From assembly GCF_044788715.1 (NCBI RefSeq), contig NZ_CP173170.1, forward strand, positions 1,798,001 to 1,862,000: a DNA stretch of 64,000 nt, given 5' to 3'. The translations under genes and the position numbers were made by a program. The number at the start of each line of letters is the position of its first letter. Position 1 is the stretch's first letter. The stretch comes from Methylotuvimicrobium sp018830325. Its GTDB lineage: Bacteria; Pseudomonadota; Gammaproteobacteria; Methylococcales; Methylomonadaceae. Shown here piece by piece: positions 24,785 through 32,778 of the stretch. The notes beneath the pieces are model-generated. The model was not told the DNA's origin. It searched no databases and worked only from the letters and a program-made list of their open reading frames with translations.

Positions 24785-25765
24785 ATGGGTAGTACAACCG
24801 TTCCGTTAGTCGATAACCGGTTTCCTAGAATTCGGCGGAATGCTTTAACCACATTGCAATTGAATCTAGGATACGTCGGTGAATTCAATACAAATGATTA
24901 TCAGGCCATACCGCTTTTCGAAAATATCGAATGGATGGCGAGGGAAGTGATGGAATCGGCTGTAAAATTCGCCGTCGACCATCGCTTGTCGACAATCGAT
25001 ATGACCGGAATCGCACCGGAAATGCATCCTGATTTCCGGTGGCTCGTAACGACCGCCAAGCGCCGGGGGATGCACATCAAGGATCGTTGTAACCCGGGTT
25101 TGTTGGTTAAACCCGGTTATGAATGGTTGGCAGGATTCATGGCCGAACAGCATGTCGAACTAGTCGCGGGGCTTGACTGTTTGATTAATGAGGACGCCGA
25201 AAGCTATTTCGATAATTCTGTATTTTTCTCGGTGATTCAAGGTCTTAGGTCGCTCAACGAGCTTGGCTATGGCATGCCGGATAGCGGATTGATTCTAAAA
25301 CTTAGCTGTAAACCCCACGGCGCCTTCATGCCGAACTCGCAGAAGTCGCTCGAGTATCGTTATCGTGAGCGTTTGAAAGATGAGTTCGGTATTTATTTCA
25401 ATGCCATGTGCGTCATGACGAATATGCCTATGTCTTATTTCGGCTCGAAGCTACTTGCTCATGGCCGGCATGAAGATTATTTAAACGTGGTATTCGGCGA
25501 TTATTTACGGCTGTTGAAGGACGCTTTTCATCCGGACAACCTCGGTAAGGTGATGTGCAAGAGTCTGATTAGTATAGACCAGCTCGGCTTCGTTTATGAC
25601 TGCGACTTTAATCGCATGTTGAAATTACAGCTAAGCCAAGGCGAACCTGTTCATATTTTCGATCTATCGGATAAAAAACTTGAGTCGGAGCTTATTCACG
25701 TAGCCGAGCATTGTTTCGGGTGTACTGCCGGACAAGGCTCCGGTTGTAACGGCGCATTACGGTAA
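24785..25765 (+). CDS. ArsS-like protein lacking the radical SAM cluster motif (probable pseudoenzyme)
   Basis: The 326-residue protein is clearly homologous to the ArsS-type radical SAM protein at 41880 (327 residues) over its whole length. The starts align without gaps: FPALRRAQLTTLQMNLGYLC there and FPRIRRNALTTLQLNLGYVG here. The three cluster ligands Cys32, Cys36 and Cys39 are replaced by Gly32, Thr36 and Tyr39, and the SAM-binding LTGGSPEM has become MTGIAPEM. The C-terminal DUF3641-type region keeps its cysteines: KVMCKSLIS, VYDCDFNRML and HCFGCTAGQGSGCNG. So the SAM cluster is lost but a second metal or cluster site may remain. The frame is intact and many neutral-looking differences exist, which argues for a maintained protein. 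ATG 24785 is chosen by alignment; a TTG at 24752 is possible. A small membrane protein gene follows. Confidence 0.88.
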   Translation: MGSTTVPLVDNRFPRIRRNALTTLQLNLGYVGEFNTNDYQAIPLFENIEWMAREVMESAVKFAVDHRLSTIDMTGIAPEMHPDFRWLVTTAKRRGMHIKDRCNPGLLVKPGYEWLAGFMAEQHVELVAGLDCLINEDAESYFDNSVFFSVIQGLRSLNELGYGMPDSGLILKLSCKPHGAFMPNSQKSLEYRYRERLKDEFGIYFNAMCVMTNMPMSYFGSKLLAHGRHEDYLNVVFGDYLRLLKDAFHPDNLGKVMCKSLISIDQLGFVYDCDFNRMLKLQLSQGEPVHIFDLSDKKLESELIHVAEHCFGCTAGQGSGCNGALR

Positions 25766-25927
25766 ACCGACCTCGTCACCGAAAATGCTATGCATCGGGC
25801 GGAACAGCAAAATTTGCCCGTATCGACGACAATAGATCGTTAAGAAATTGTAAGAAAAACATGATTATTAGTAGAAGAAACGGTTTTACCGATCCGTTTC
25901 ATATTTTGATATCGATGGGAGTCCAGA

Positions 25928-26491
25928 ATGAAATGCTATTACTATTTGACTTCGACGCGCGATAGCGTACGGAAAATTACCGAAGATTTGCACAACGCAG
26001 GTGTCGACGATTGGTTTATACATACGATGAGCAAAGACGAGGTTGGTCTTAAACGAGATAAAATTCATTCTAGTAATTATCTGGAACAATTGGATTTTTT
26101 ACGATTCGTTCTGCTTGGCGGCGTAGCCGGATCGATTTTTGGTGTGGTGATTGCCGCGATATTCAAGTCAGTCGATCTTTTCGGACAAGAGGTACCTAAT
26201 AGCGCGTATTATGCGATCGTTTTATTCGCATTGATGTTTGGCGCCTGGGAAGGAGGCTTGGCGGGTGTGGCGCTTGAGAACAGAAAAATCCGACCCTTTC
26301 ACGACGATTTGGAGGCAGGCGCTTATTTATTGTTGATTTACGCTAAAAATAAATTCGAGAACCCGGTAATAGAAACCATGAAATCGAAACATCCCGAAGC
26401 CGAATGGGTTGCAGTCGATAGCGGTTTTTATAATCCTTTGTCCAAATTGAAACGGATAGAGCCGAAACGGAGCGAAGCAACGGCTCTTTGA
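25928..26491 (+). CDS. Membrane protein with N-terminal alpha/beta domain, DUF1269-like
   Basis: The 187-residue product starts with a small soluble domain (YYLTSTRDSVRKITEDLHNA, then GVDDWFIHTMSKDE), followed by two hydrophobic helices, FVLLGGVAGSIFGVVIAAIF and AIVLFALMFGAWEGGLAGVA, and a charged C-terminal part. This order resembles DUF1269 / general stress 17M-like proteins, where the soluble part flanks a glycine-rich membrane hairpin. I do not know its function. It lies 162 bases after the ArsS-like gene on the same strand. Confidence 0.65.
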   Translation: MKCYYYLTSTRDSVRKITEDLHNAGVDDWFIHTMSKDEVGLKRDKIHSSNYLEQLDFLRFVLLGGVAGSIFGVVIAAIFKSVDLFGQEVPNSAYYAIVLFALMFGAWEGGLAGVALENRKIRPFHDDLEAGAYLLLIYAKNKFENPVIETMKSKHPEAEWVAVDSGFYNPLSKLKRIEPKRSEATAL

Positions 26492-26705
26492 CGAAATAGC
26501 AATTTAATCGTCGCCGCTCGGCGATTATGAGAAGAGGTTCGGTATTTGTTGCATATATTATCATCGTAACCTGAAGGTGATAAAAACAAAGATTAAATAC
26601 CTCGCATTGCAAAATTAAGCAAACTAAATTTTTCCTAAAGCTTACATGAAATCAGGAAATTTTCGTTCGAATCTTTTTATCGGTTGGTTCCACGAGAGAA
26701 AAATT

Positions 26706-27308
26706 ATGAGTCTTTCCAATTTGTATAACAAAGCAATGCTGCTCTTCGTTTTTTGGGGAGCGGTTCAGACCGTTCATGCCAACACGTATACATCGGACTT
26801 TGAAATCATAGGTGGGTTGCTTGCAAGCGGCGCCGGCGCCACCGAGTTCGTTATCGGGCCGGCGAGCTTTACCGGCGGCGTATCGGGTGCGGCCGGCGTG
26901 TTCGAGTTATATCGTTCCGGGAGCCATGCTTGGATGGTTAGAGGAGGAGACACCGGTGTTATCGGATTCGAACCCGGTCAATACGTGGTCGAATTTTATG
27001 CCAAGGCTTATTCTTCAAGTGCGGGAACGACCGAGATCAGAGCATACGGCCTTGACGAAGATTTACTCGCCACAGCCATTCTCAATGTAAGCGACCCGTT
27101 TACCAGATTTAGCTTATCAGGTTTATTGGGGCGTATCGAACTGATCAACAACGATACGAATAACACCCGTTTCAATGCATTGGACGATATAACCATAACT
27201 GCAGTACCTTTGCCTGGCGCATTCTGGCTTTTCGGGTCTTTAAGCTTTGGTTTGATTGCGCTTAGAAATCGAGGCAAGCAGGTCAATCGACAAGAGGTAC
27301 AAAATTAG
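26706..27308 (+). CDS. VPLPA-CTERM sorting domain secreted protein
   Basis: The 200-residue protein has a signal peptide (AMLLFVFWGAVQTVHA), a beta-rich body with Gly, Ala and Thr, and the C-terminal sorting tag VPLPGAFWLFGSL, then a hydrophobic helix and Arg residues. This tripartite tag is that of VPLPA-CTERM (PEP-CTERM-like) proteins, which are processed by an exosortase and released to the surface in exopolysaccharide-making bacteria. ATG 26706 is used because it starts the signal peptide; an in-frame start at 26646 would put 20 polar residues before it. No exosortase gene is in the window. Confidence 0.85.
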   Translation: MSLSNLYNKAMLLFVFWGAVQTVHANTYTSDFEIIGGLLASGAGATEFVIGPASFTGGVSGAAGVFELYRSGSHAWMVRGGDTGVIGFEPGQYVVEFYAKAYSSSAGTTEIRAYGLDEDLLATAILNVSDPFTRFSLSGLLGRIELINNDTNNTRFNALDDITITAVPLPGAFWLFGSLSFGLIALRNRGKQVNRQEVQN

Positions 27309-27336
27309 TTTAGAGGTATGGCTTAAGTTTGATAAG

Positions 27337-27369
27337 GCCGCCCGGACTGTAGGTCTCGGCGGTTTTTTT
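27337..27369 (+). terminator. Intrinsic terminator after VPLPA-CTERM gene
   Basis: CCGCCCGGAC and GTCTCGGCGG pair at 8 of 10 positions around a short loop and are followed by seven T. Confidence 0.8.
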
Positions 27370-27988
27370 ATGTCAGCGTCTTTATTAGTCCGTTTGTGGC
27401 GGTTGGTTTTTTTAATTAAATGTCGAAAACGACACCTGGAATACGATTCGATTAGTTGAGGTTATATGGAATCAGAAAGTTATTATGTATACTAATCGGT
27501 ACAAAAGTGTGTTTAATAACTGTGTTATTTAACGCATATAAGAGTTAATTATATAAATCAATTGCATGAATGAGTGTAGATTGCGGCAAATGACGTATAT
27601 TCAGTCGAACGCTCGCTGGAAGACTGTTGCTGTCGTGCGCTTTTTTACGTTAGTGCGAATACACTCCAACTCAAAAGCCTATTGATTATTGTTTGAAATC
27701 AATACAAACTCAATAAAACAATAGTTTAGAAAAACAAGGGGAAACATGTTTTAAACTGGATTGATTGGTACAAAAAGTGCAATATATTGTGTACCGATTG
27801 ATACATTAGTCGGCGATTCAATCGTTCAGATGCTGCTATGCCTCAAAAAGACTTCCATTCATGGCGGAATGACGAGTTTCCTTAATGACATTGGCGGTCT
27901 GGGTGCGAAGGCATTACTGGGGGAAATCTCTTCGCGATCTGAGCTTAACGTAAATAATTCATAACCATAACTTTGTCGGAGTACAAAT
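27370..27988. other. AT-rich intergenic region
   Basis: No coding frame is convincing. Two copies of a TCGGTACAAAA / TGTACCGAT motif lie at about 27494 and 27790 in opposite orientation; this may be an element of about 300 bases, but the arms are only about 10 bases. Confidence 0.4.
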
Positions 27989-28774
27989 ATGAAACTAAAA
28001 GCGCATAAATTATTACCGGTTGCCGTGATTATGCTGGCTACAAGTAGCGGAGCCATGGCGCATACCGTGATTGCGGAACAAGCAACCGAAGGCATGGCCC
28101 TTCTCAATGGCAGTAGAATTACGCACGGTTGCAATACGCCCGGACTCGACGACAGACTCGGCATCATGGCGCAAGGCATCGTTTTCCCGAACGGTTTCAG
28201 TTCTCAAGCCTTCAAGCTGGTCGATGGCGGGGAGGAGCCGGTTACATTAGGTGACGAATTAGCCGATACGCTGGGTAACAATGTGGGGGTGACACCGACT
28301 TTAATACAAGATCGGGATGTATTTTTGAACGCTCACATTCTCAAAGACGAAACCGGCGCGCGCCGGGCATTCCATTATACGGCCGGCAAGATGCCCGGTA
28401 GCGATGTCGAAGGCTTGATTCCGTTTAGACATACAACACCGCGTTTCCTACCCGAATCTTGTGCTAAAAGATTGTTGGTGCGCATTGCAATCGCCAACTG
28501 GTGTTCGAAAAGTTCGAGTACGGCAGACGGCAATCGCGTCGATGTCTGGATGGGACATACGACTCCTAAATTTAACGACCCTATCGTCATGCCGTTCGGC
28601 GATGACGGCGGCGCCGGCGTGTTTTGGCCGACTTTGACCATCAATCGCGATCTGGCTGCAAATCCGCTGCCTGACAGTTGCGGAGAAGGCTATGACATTG
28701 CCGTACAGCCGTCAGATGCCGATATCGACCAATTCCTACCGATTCCGGGATTATGGCCGGCCAACGCCAATTAA
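27989..28774 (+). CDS. Secreted protein of unknown function, HGC-type N-terminus
   Basis: The 261-residue product has a cleavable signal peptide (VAVIMLATSSGAMA) followed at once by HTVIAEQATEGMALLNGSRI and THGCNTPGLDD. It has five cysteines and a His right after the expected cleavage site, a position that in copper-binding periplasmic proteins can act as a ligand (N-terminal His brace); this is a suggestion only. Other visible parts are YDIAVQPSDADIDQFLPIPG near the end. I do not recognise the family. It is the first of four closely placed plus-strand secreted-protein genes and has its own terminator 20 bases downstream. Confidence 0.75.
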   Translation: MKLKAHKLLPVAVIMLATSSGAMAHTVIAEQATEGMALLNGSRITHGCNTPGLDDRLGIMAQGIVFPNGFSSQAFKLVDGGEEPVTLGDELADTLGNNVGVTPTLIQDRDVFLNAHILKDETGARRAFHYTAGKMPGSDVEGLIPFRHTTPRFLPESCAKRLLVRIAIANWCSKSSSTADGNRVDVWMGHTTPKFNDPIVMPFGDDGGAGVFWPTLTINRDLAANPLPDSCGEGYDIAVQPSDADIDQFLPIPGLWPANAN

Positions 28775-28792
28775 AGGGTGAGGCAGAGCTAG

Positions 28793-28822
28793 AAGCCGGA
28801 TTGCGTATATTCCGGTTTTATT
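28793..28822 (+). terminator. Intrinsic terminator
   Basis: AAGCCGGA and TTCCGG form a short stem with an AT loop, followed by TTTTATT. It lies 18 bases after the HGC-type gene. Confidence 0.6.
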
Positions 28823-28924
28823 GACAAGACCGCTGAGTCGAACCGTGTACGAAAGCCTTTCATTGGCAGTCTAAAGCGCCCTATTCAGCGGCTAACAACT
28901 CATGAATTTTAAGGAGACTTCGCG

Positions 28925-29470
28925 ATGAAACGATTATTTATTTTTTTCCTGGTTTTGGGAGTGTCGGCCGGCCAGGCCTATGCAGCTACTATGACCTTTA
29001 ACGGCGTTCAGGGTACGCAAGAAGATGAACCTTACAATCAGGTGGATATGTTTCGGTTCGAAACAGTCGGCCCTGGCGAAGTCGGTATCTGGGTGAATTC
29101 CGACCCTTTGGATGGCTTCGATTCGATTCTGACGCTATGGCAGCATGACGGCGGCGATTATACGCTGCTGGATTCCAACGACGATGCGAACGGCGCATTC
29201 GGCAGCTTTAACCCAAAAGATTCGGGTTTGAGTCTCAATCTCGACCCCGGTTCATTTCTGGTCGCCGTCAGCCAATGGGCCAACGTACCGAATGGAGATT
29301 TATATTCGCTCGGCTTCGACGGCAATGGCGATCCTTTTACATCCGGTTTCGAGTTTCCGTACACGCTAACCGTTGAAGGCGCAAGCGTCGTTCCGGTGCC
29401 GGCCGCAGTTTGGTTGATGGGGTCGGCGTTGCTGGGGCTATTGGGTTATCGCCGAAAAATCGGGCGATGA
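28925..29470 (+). CDS. VPLPA-CTERM sorting domain protein, DVUA0089-like
   Basis: The 181-residue protein has a signal peptide (LFIFFLVLGVSAGQAYA), a pre-peptidase-like beta sandwich (VDMFRFETVGPGEVGIWVNS, then FDSILTLWQHDGGDYTLLDS and PGSFLVAVSQWANVPNGD) and the tag VPVPAAVWLMGSALLGL followed by YRRK. The body matches the DVUA0089 group of pre-peptidase C-terminal-like domains. It should be exported, processed by an exosortase and stay at or outside the outer membrane. ATG 28925 follows AAGGAGAC. Confidence 0.86.
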   Translation: MKRLFIFFLVLGVSAGQAYAATMTFNGVQGTQEDEPYNQVDMFRFETVGPGEVGIWVNSDPLDGFDSILTLWQHDGGDYTLLDSNDDANGAFGSFNPKDSGLSLNLDPGSFLVAVSQWANVPNGDLYSLGFDGNGDPFTSGFEFPYTLTVEGASVVPVPAAVWLMGSALLGLLGYRRKIGR

Positions 29471-29571
29471 ACTGAAACCATCCTAGGGGCTACGCCTTGT
29501 GAGTCTTTTTTGCAAACTTGGCGCCGCTCCAAGGCTTTATGCATTAATTCTTCGGGTTAAATTGAGAATTT

Positions 29572-29606
29572 CCCGGCAGGTCGGGTTAGCGGTTCGGCCT
29601 GCCGGG
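29572..29606 (+). other. Perfect stem-loop CCCGGCAGG/CCTGCCGGG
   Basis: Two 9-base arms enclose 17 bases. No U-tract follows, so it is not a standard terminator. It lies between two VPLPA-CTERM genes and may stabilise mRNA ends. Confidence 0.5.
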
Positions 29607-29701
29607 TAATACGGCGATTTGACAGCGAAGGTTAAAGACAATTCCGGCAAGTAAGCCTCGGGATGTAATTATTCATTTCGATCAATAAAGAGAGATTAAT
29701 T

Positions 29702-30469
29702 ATGAGACATTTTATATACGGTCTGGCAGTAGTAGGCCTGTTCTCGGTAGGTTCGGCCCATGCGAACAGCCTGGTGTTTGAGGATCAATTTACTTCGATA
29801 GAAGCTTCTGCGGTTTCGGATGCGCCGTTGAAAACGTTCTTTTTTCAGAACGGTAGTCAGCAGGATATAACGTTCTTGTTGGATACCTCATTCAGAACTG
29901 TTCAAACAAATTTGGGGGATCCGATAAATTTGATGGCCGATTTGTTTATATCGGTATGGCAAGCGGACAACACTCATTGGCGTCTGGCAGGTTTCAATAA
30001 CGATGCGGAGCGTGATTCTTCCAATAACGGTAATGATATATTCGGACGCCCCATACTAGATTTTAATAGCGATGAACCTGTTAATTCGGGTAAAGCCAAT
30101 CCAGGGTTGGCGTTGAATGGAATATCCGAAGGCTTATATATGGTTATGGTCAATGATGCCGGCCTCTTTCCGGCCGGTACACATGATTTCCTGGGTATAC
30201 CTGTTGATGATCAGCCTGGAGAAGTGTTGGCATCGATCGGTCCGGACCCTTATTTTCGCGATGGATTGGATATAGCTATTTTTGGAGTATTGCCACCTAC
30301 CAATGATGAAGAATGGACAGCGCCTATTACTCTGCAGATTGTTCCAAGCATAGCCGACAGCTTGACGGCGGCTGGAGCCCCTGCGCCGGTGCCGGTGCCG
30401 GCTGCAATCTGGTTGTTCGTGAGTTCGCTGACGCTGTTGCTCGGTTCGCGGATTCGCGGTACAGCTTGA
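29702..30469 (+). CDS. VPLPA-CTERM sorting domain protein, DVUA0089-like
   Basis: The 255-residue product has a signal peptide (GLAVVGLFSVGSAHA), a body with a Trp-rich segment (DLFISVWQADNTHWRLAGFN) like the preceding gene, and the tag VPVPAAIWLFVSSLTLL ending in Arg residues. The two proteins are probably paralogues with different central loops; this one has an Asn/Asp-rich stretch (DAERDSSNNGND). It should be surface-exported. The HEAT-repeat gene starts 49 bases downstream on the same strand. Confidence 0.82.
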   Translation: MRHFIYGLAVVGLFSVGSAHANSLVFEDQFTSIEASAVSDAPLKTFFFQNGSQQDITFLLDTSFRTVQTNLGDPINLMADLFISVWQADNTHWRLAGFNNDAERDSSNNGNDIFGRPILDFNSDEPVNSGKANPGLALNGISEGLYMVMVNDAGLFPAGTHDFLGIPVDDQPGEVLASIGPDPYFRDGLDIAIFGVLPPTNDEEWTAPITLQIVPSIADSLTAAGAPAPVPVPAAIWLFVSSLTLLLGSRIRGTA

Positions 30470-30518
30470 TTTACAGCCGCCGAAACTATCGCAAAGCAAC
30501 AGCGGACGAGGTGTCGAT

Positions 30519-31412
30519 ATGTGCCGAATAATTGCGTTTGCCGCCTGGGTGTTATGCGCTTCAGTCTCGATCGCGCATGCTGCCGACAAGCCGCTTCCGG
30601 CGCACGCCGAGTCTCCACGGATCGCCTTTTCCGACACCTCGCAAGGTTTGCAGGTGTTGGTTCGTCAAGTGATACCGGGAGAAGTCGTGAAAGCGCTCGC
30701 TCGGCAGTTCGGCATTCGTTTTCATTATGCAGCCTTGCCGCTTAAATCGATCAACGCCGATTGCTCTGTAGCCGATTGGCCTGCCTTGATCGATTGCTTG
30801 TTCGGCCGTCCGGTCGATGCGGTGTACCGTTACGACCGCGATAGCGCATCCGGCTCCGCGATGCAAACCGTGGTTGAGGTTTGGCTGATGCCTTTGGGGC
30901 AGGATGGCTCTACCGGACAACAAGGCTTGCCTGATCGAAAGTCGGACGGTAGTCATACGTCTCCTACCCATGTTGCAATCGGGTCGGACGTTGCCAAGCG
31001 GCGAGAGGCCATCCCGGATCAATCGGACAATCAGAAGGCTTTGCTTGCCGCTGTCAATGACGGCGACGCCGCCAAACGCGCCGATGCCATTCGGCGTTTG
31101 GCGTTCGAGCAGGATTTGGCGCCGGAAAAATTGCGGGAAGTCATGCAACAGACGCTGAACGATGTGGATGCCGGGGTACGCGCGCAGGCGCTGGAGGCGA
31201 TGGCGAACGCTGAGGGTTCGGAAGGACTCGAACCGATATTGCGCGAAATGCTGCAGGATAAAGATCCTCGCGTGCGCTCGATGGTCGTCGAACATGCCGA
31301 TCGATTTCCGGATATCCTGAATGCCGCGCTAACGGATCGGAATCCGGAAGTGAGCGAATTTGCCAGACTCAAGCTGGAAGCGTTCTTCGGCGGACAAGCC
31401 CATCATCCGTGA
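30519..31412 (+). CDS. Secreted HEAT-repeat protein
   Basis: The 297-residue product starts with a signal peptide (FAAWVLCASVSIAHAAD). The next 90 residues hold LVRQVIPGEVVKALARQFGI and a Cys-containing segment DCSVADWPALIDCLFG, similar to the short secretin/TonB N-terminal (STN-like) domains. The last 120 residues are helical HEAT repeats: DAAKRADAIRRLAFEQ, DVDAGVRAQALEAMAN and DKDPRVRSMVVEHAD, ending with NPEVSEFARLKLEAF. It is probably a periplasmic scaffold. It follows the VPLPA-CTERM gene after 49 bases, so the two may be one transcript. Confidence 0.8.
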   Translation: MCRIIAFAAWVLCASVSIAHAADKPLPAHAESPRIAFSDTSQGLQVLVRQVIPGEVVKALARQFGIRFHYAALPLKSINADCSVADWPALIDCLFGRPVDAVYRYDRDSASGSAMQTVVEVWLMPLGQDGSTGQQGLPDRKSDGSHTSPTHVAIGSDVAKRREAIPDQSDNQKALLAAVNDGDAAKRADAIRRLAFEQDLAPEKLREVMQQTLNDVDAGVRAQALEAMANAEGSEGLEPILREMLQDKDPRVRSMVVEHADRFPDILNAALTDRNPEVSEFARLKLEAFFGGQAHHP

Positions 31413-31534
31413 ACCCATCAAGCCGATTCCAAGAGTATGGAATCTTACCTAGATGAAAACATTACCAATAGTGAAATGCTTCGTTCTTACGGCGGTTTTT
31501 AAAATAAATACTCAACATAAAAGAGGAAACAATC

Positions 31535-31993
31535 ATGACTAACAAATCAATCAACCCGTTTTTATTGCTCGTATTGTTCGGGCTGAGCCTATTCATCGCT
31601 CCCGGCGCCTACGCTCATACCATCATCGGCAGTCTTGAGTCTTTAAGCGGCGCTAGCGCGACCGATCTGTATCAAGTGGAGTGCTTTACCGACGGCGGCG
31701 GCGTGACCGACCATCTCGAAATCAGTATCCGCGATTTAACGCCGGGCAGCGGTCAGCTGAATGTAACAGGATACAAACTGAGCAATCTCCATGCGCGCGG
31801 CGGCACCGACCCGAAAACCGGGGACAATCAAGCCTCTCCGATCATTCGTGTGCCCGGCGGTTCGGGCGGCTATTTAATTTTCATTACAAGAACGGCGGGA
31901 GGTGCACGTAAATTTTACGAATTGGTCTTTCACTGCACCGCAGCAACGGGCACGCATACCGGGACCGATTCGGTTCGCTTCCAGAATCAGTAA
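31535..31993 (+). CDS. Secreted protein of unknown function
   Basis: The 152-residue product has a signal peptide (LLVLFGLSLFIAPGAYA) and again starts its mature part with His-Thr (HTIIGSLESLSGASATD). Two Cys (ECFTDGG and FHCTAAT) could form a disulfide. The predicted fold is beta-rich. I recognise no family. It follows AGAGGAAAC. The matching mature start of this protein and the HGC-type protein at 27989 (both begin HT[VI]I right after Ala) is notable. Confidence 0.7.
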   Translation: MTNKSINPFLLLVLFGLSLFIAPGAYAHTIIGSLESLSGASATDLYQVECFTDGGGVTDHLEISIRDLTPGSGQLNVTGYKLSNLHARGGTDPKTGDNQASPIIRVPGGSGGYLIFITRTAGGARKFYELVFHCTAATGTHTGTDSVRFQNQ

Positions 31994-32204
31994 ATCCGAT
32001 TCCGCAGCATTGCTGTGACCGGCGATGCCGAGTTCGTCGAGCCGACCACTGTGCCGGCTCGACGGACAATTGACTATTTTGCAATTAATAGTTTTGCATT
32101 TAATGAGCTGCTAAAGCGTCGTCGCAGTATATCGTTTTCATGGGATTTCGAAAAACCGGCTACCCACTTAACGCGGGACAATTTAAGGTTAATCCGATTG
32201 TGGT

Positions 32205-32283
32205 GAGCCCTTCGGCTAAGCTCAGGAGAGCCCTGTCGAAGGGCGGATTAACCATTCACCCTTCGACAGGCTCAGGGCGAACG
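32205..32283. repeat. TTCGACAGG/GCTCAGG palindromic repeat pair
   Basis: GCCCTTCGGCTAAGCTCAGG AGAGCCCTGTCGAAGG is followed by CCCTTCGACAGGCTCAGGGC GAACGG. These two half-elements occur all over this window. Confidence 0.75.
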
Positions 32284-32381
32284 GAATTTAGAATACTCAA
32301 CTGATTTTTTACTGTGAAAGTTCGCAGATGCGAAGGCCTTATCTAATTTTTCGATATGAAAAACAATGTTGGTTCCGAAGA

Positions 32382-32480
32382 GGGTGCGGTTGCTCGATCG
32401 ACAGGCGTCGGCGGCAGGGAGCCGCCGTCGAGCCTACATGGACGTATTCACGGCGTCCTGTCGGGCGAGGACCGTACCAT
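32382..32480. repeat. Family A core fragment
   Basis: TTGCTCGATCGACAGGCGTC, GGCGGCAGGGAGCCGCCGTC and GGACGTATTCACGGCGTCCT match the reverse of the family A core. The conserved ends are not present. Confidence 0.7.
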
Positions 32481-32565
32481 CACCCCGCCCTTGAACTTTC
32501 ATTTGCCGGGGCGATTGCCTGGCTGTCATGAACGTTAGGATAAATCAATAAAGAACAGAAAAACG

Positions 32566-32778
32566 ATGAACTTCAAAATACTATTTTTTATAAACGCCCT
32601 GTTATTGCTGCAAGGCTGTGCGCCGGTCGCGCCGTGGGAACGGGGAAATCTGGCCAAACCGCACATGGCGCTGGATCATAATCCGATGCGCAGGGCTCTG
32701 AGAGCTCACAATTACGGCAGCCGCGAAGCGGCCGCCGGCGGCGAAGCGGGCGGAGGCGGCGGTTGTGGTTGCTATTGA
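32566..32778 (+). CDS. DUF4266 lipoprotein
   Basis: The 70-residue product is a typical DUF4266 lipoprotein: lipobox LLLLQGC, then APWERGNLAKPHMALD, NPMRRALRAHNYGSREA and a Gly-rich tail ending GGGGGCGCY with two Cys. Such proteins are nearly always encoded directly before DUF3570 outer-membrane proteins, often with thioredoxin-like or FMN transferase genes. The role is unknown. The stop overlaps the GTG start of the next gene by 14 bases. Confidence 0.88.
   Translation: MNFKILFFINALLLLQGCAPVAPWERGNLAKPHMALDHNPMRRALRAHNYGSREAAAGGEAGGGGGCGCY

Noticed and set aside
27494..27800. Inverted GGTACAAAA / TGTACC motifs that could bound a 300-base element
   Set aside because: Arms are only about 10 bases and imperfect, with no second copy in the window.
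32015..32206. 63-codon frame in the gap before the DUF4266 gene
   Set aside because: It overlaps repeat sequence and lacks a start signal.
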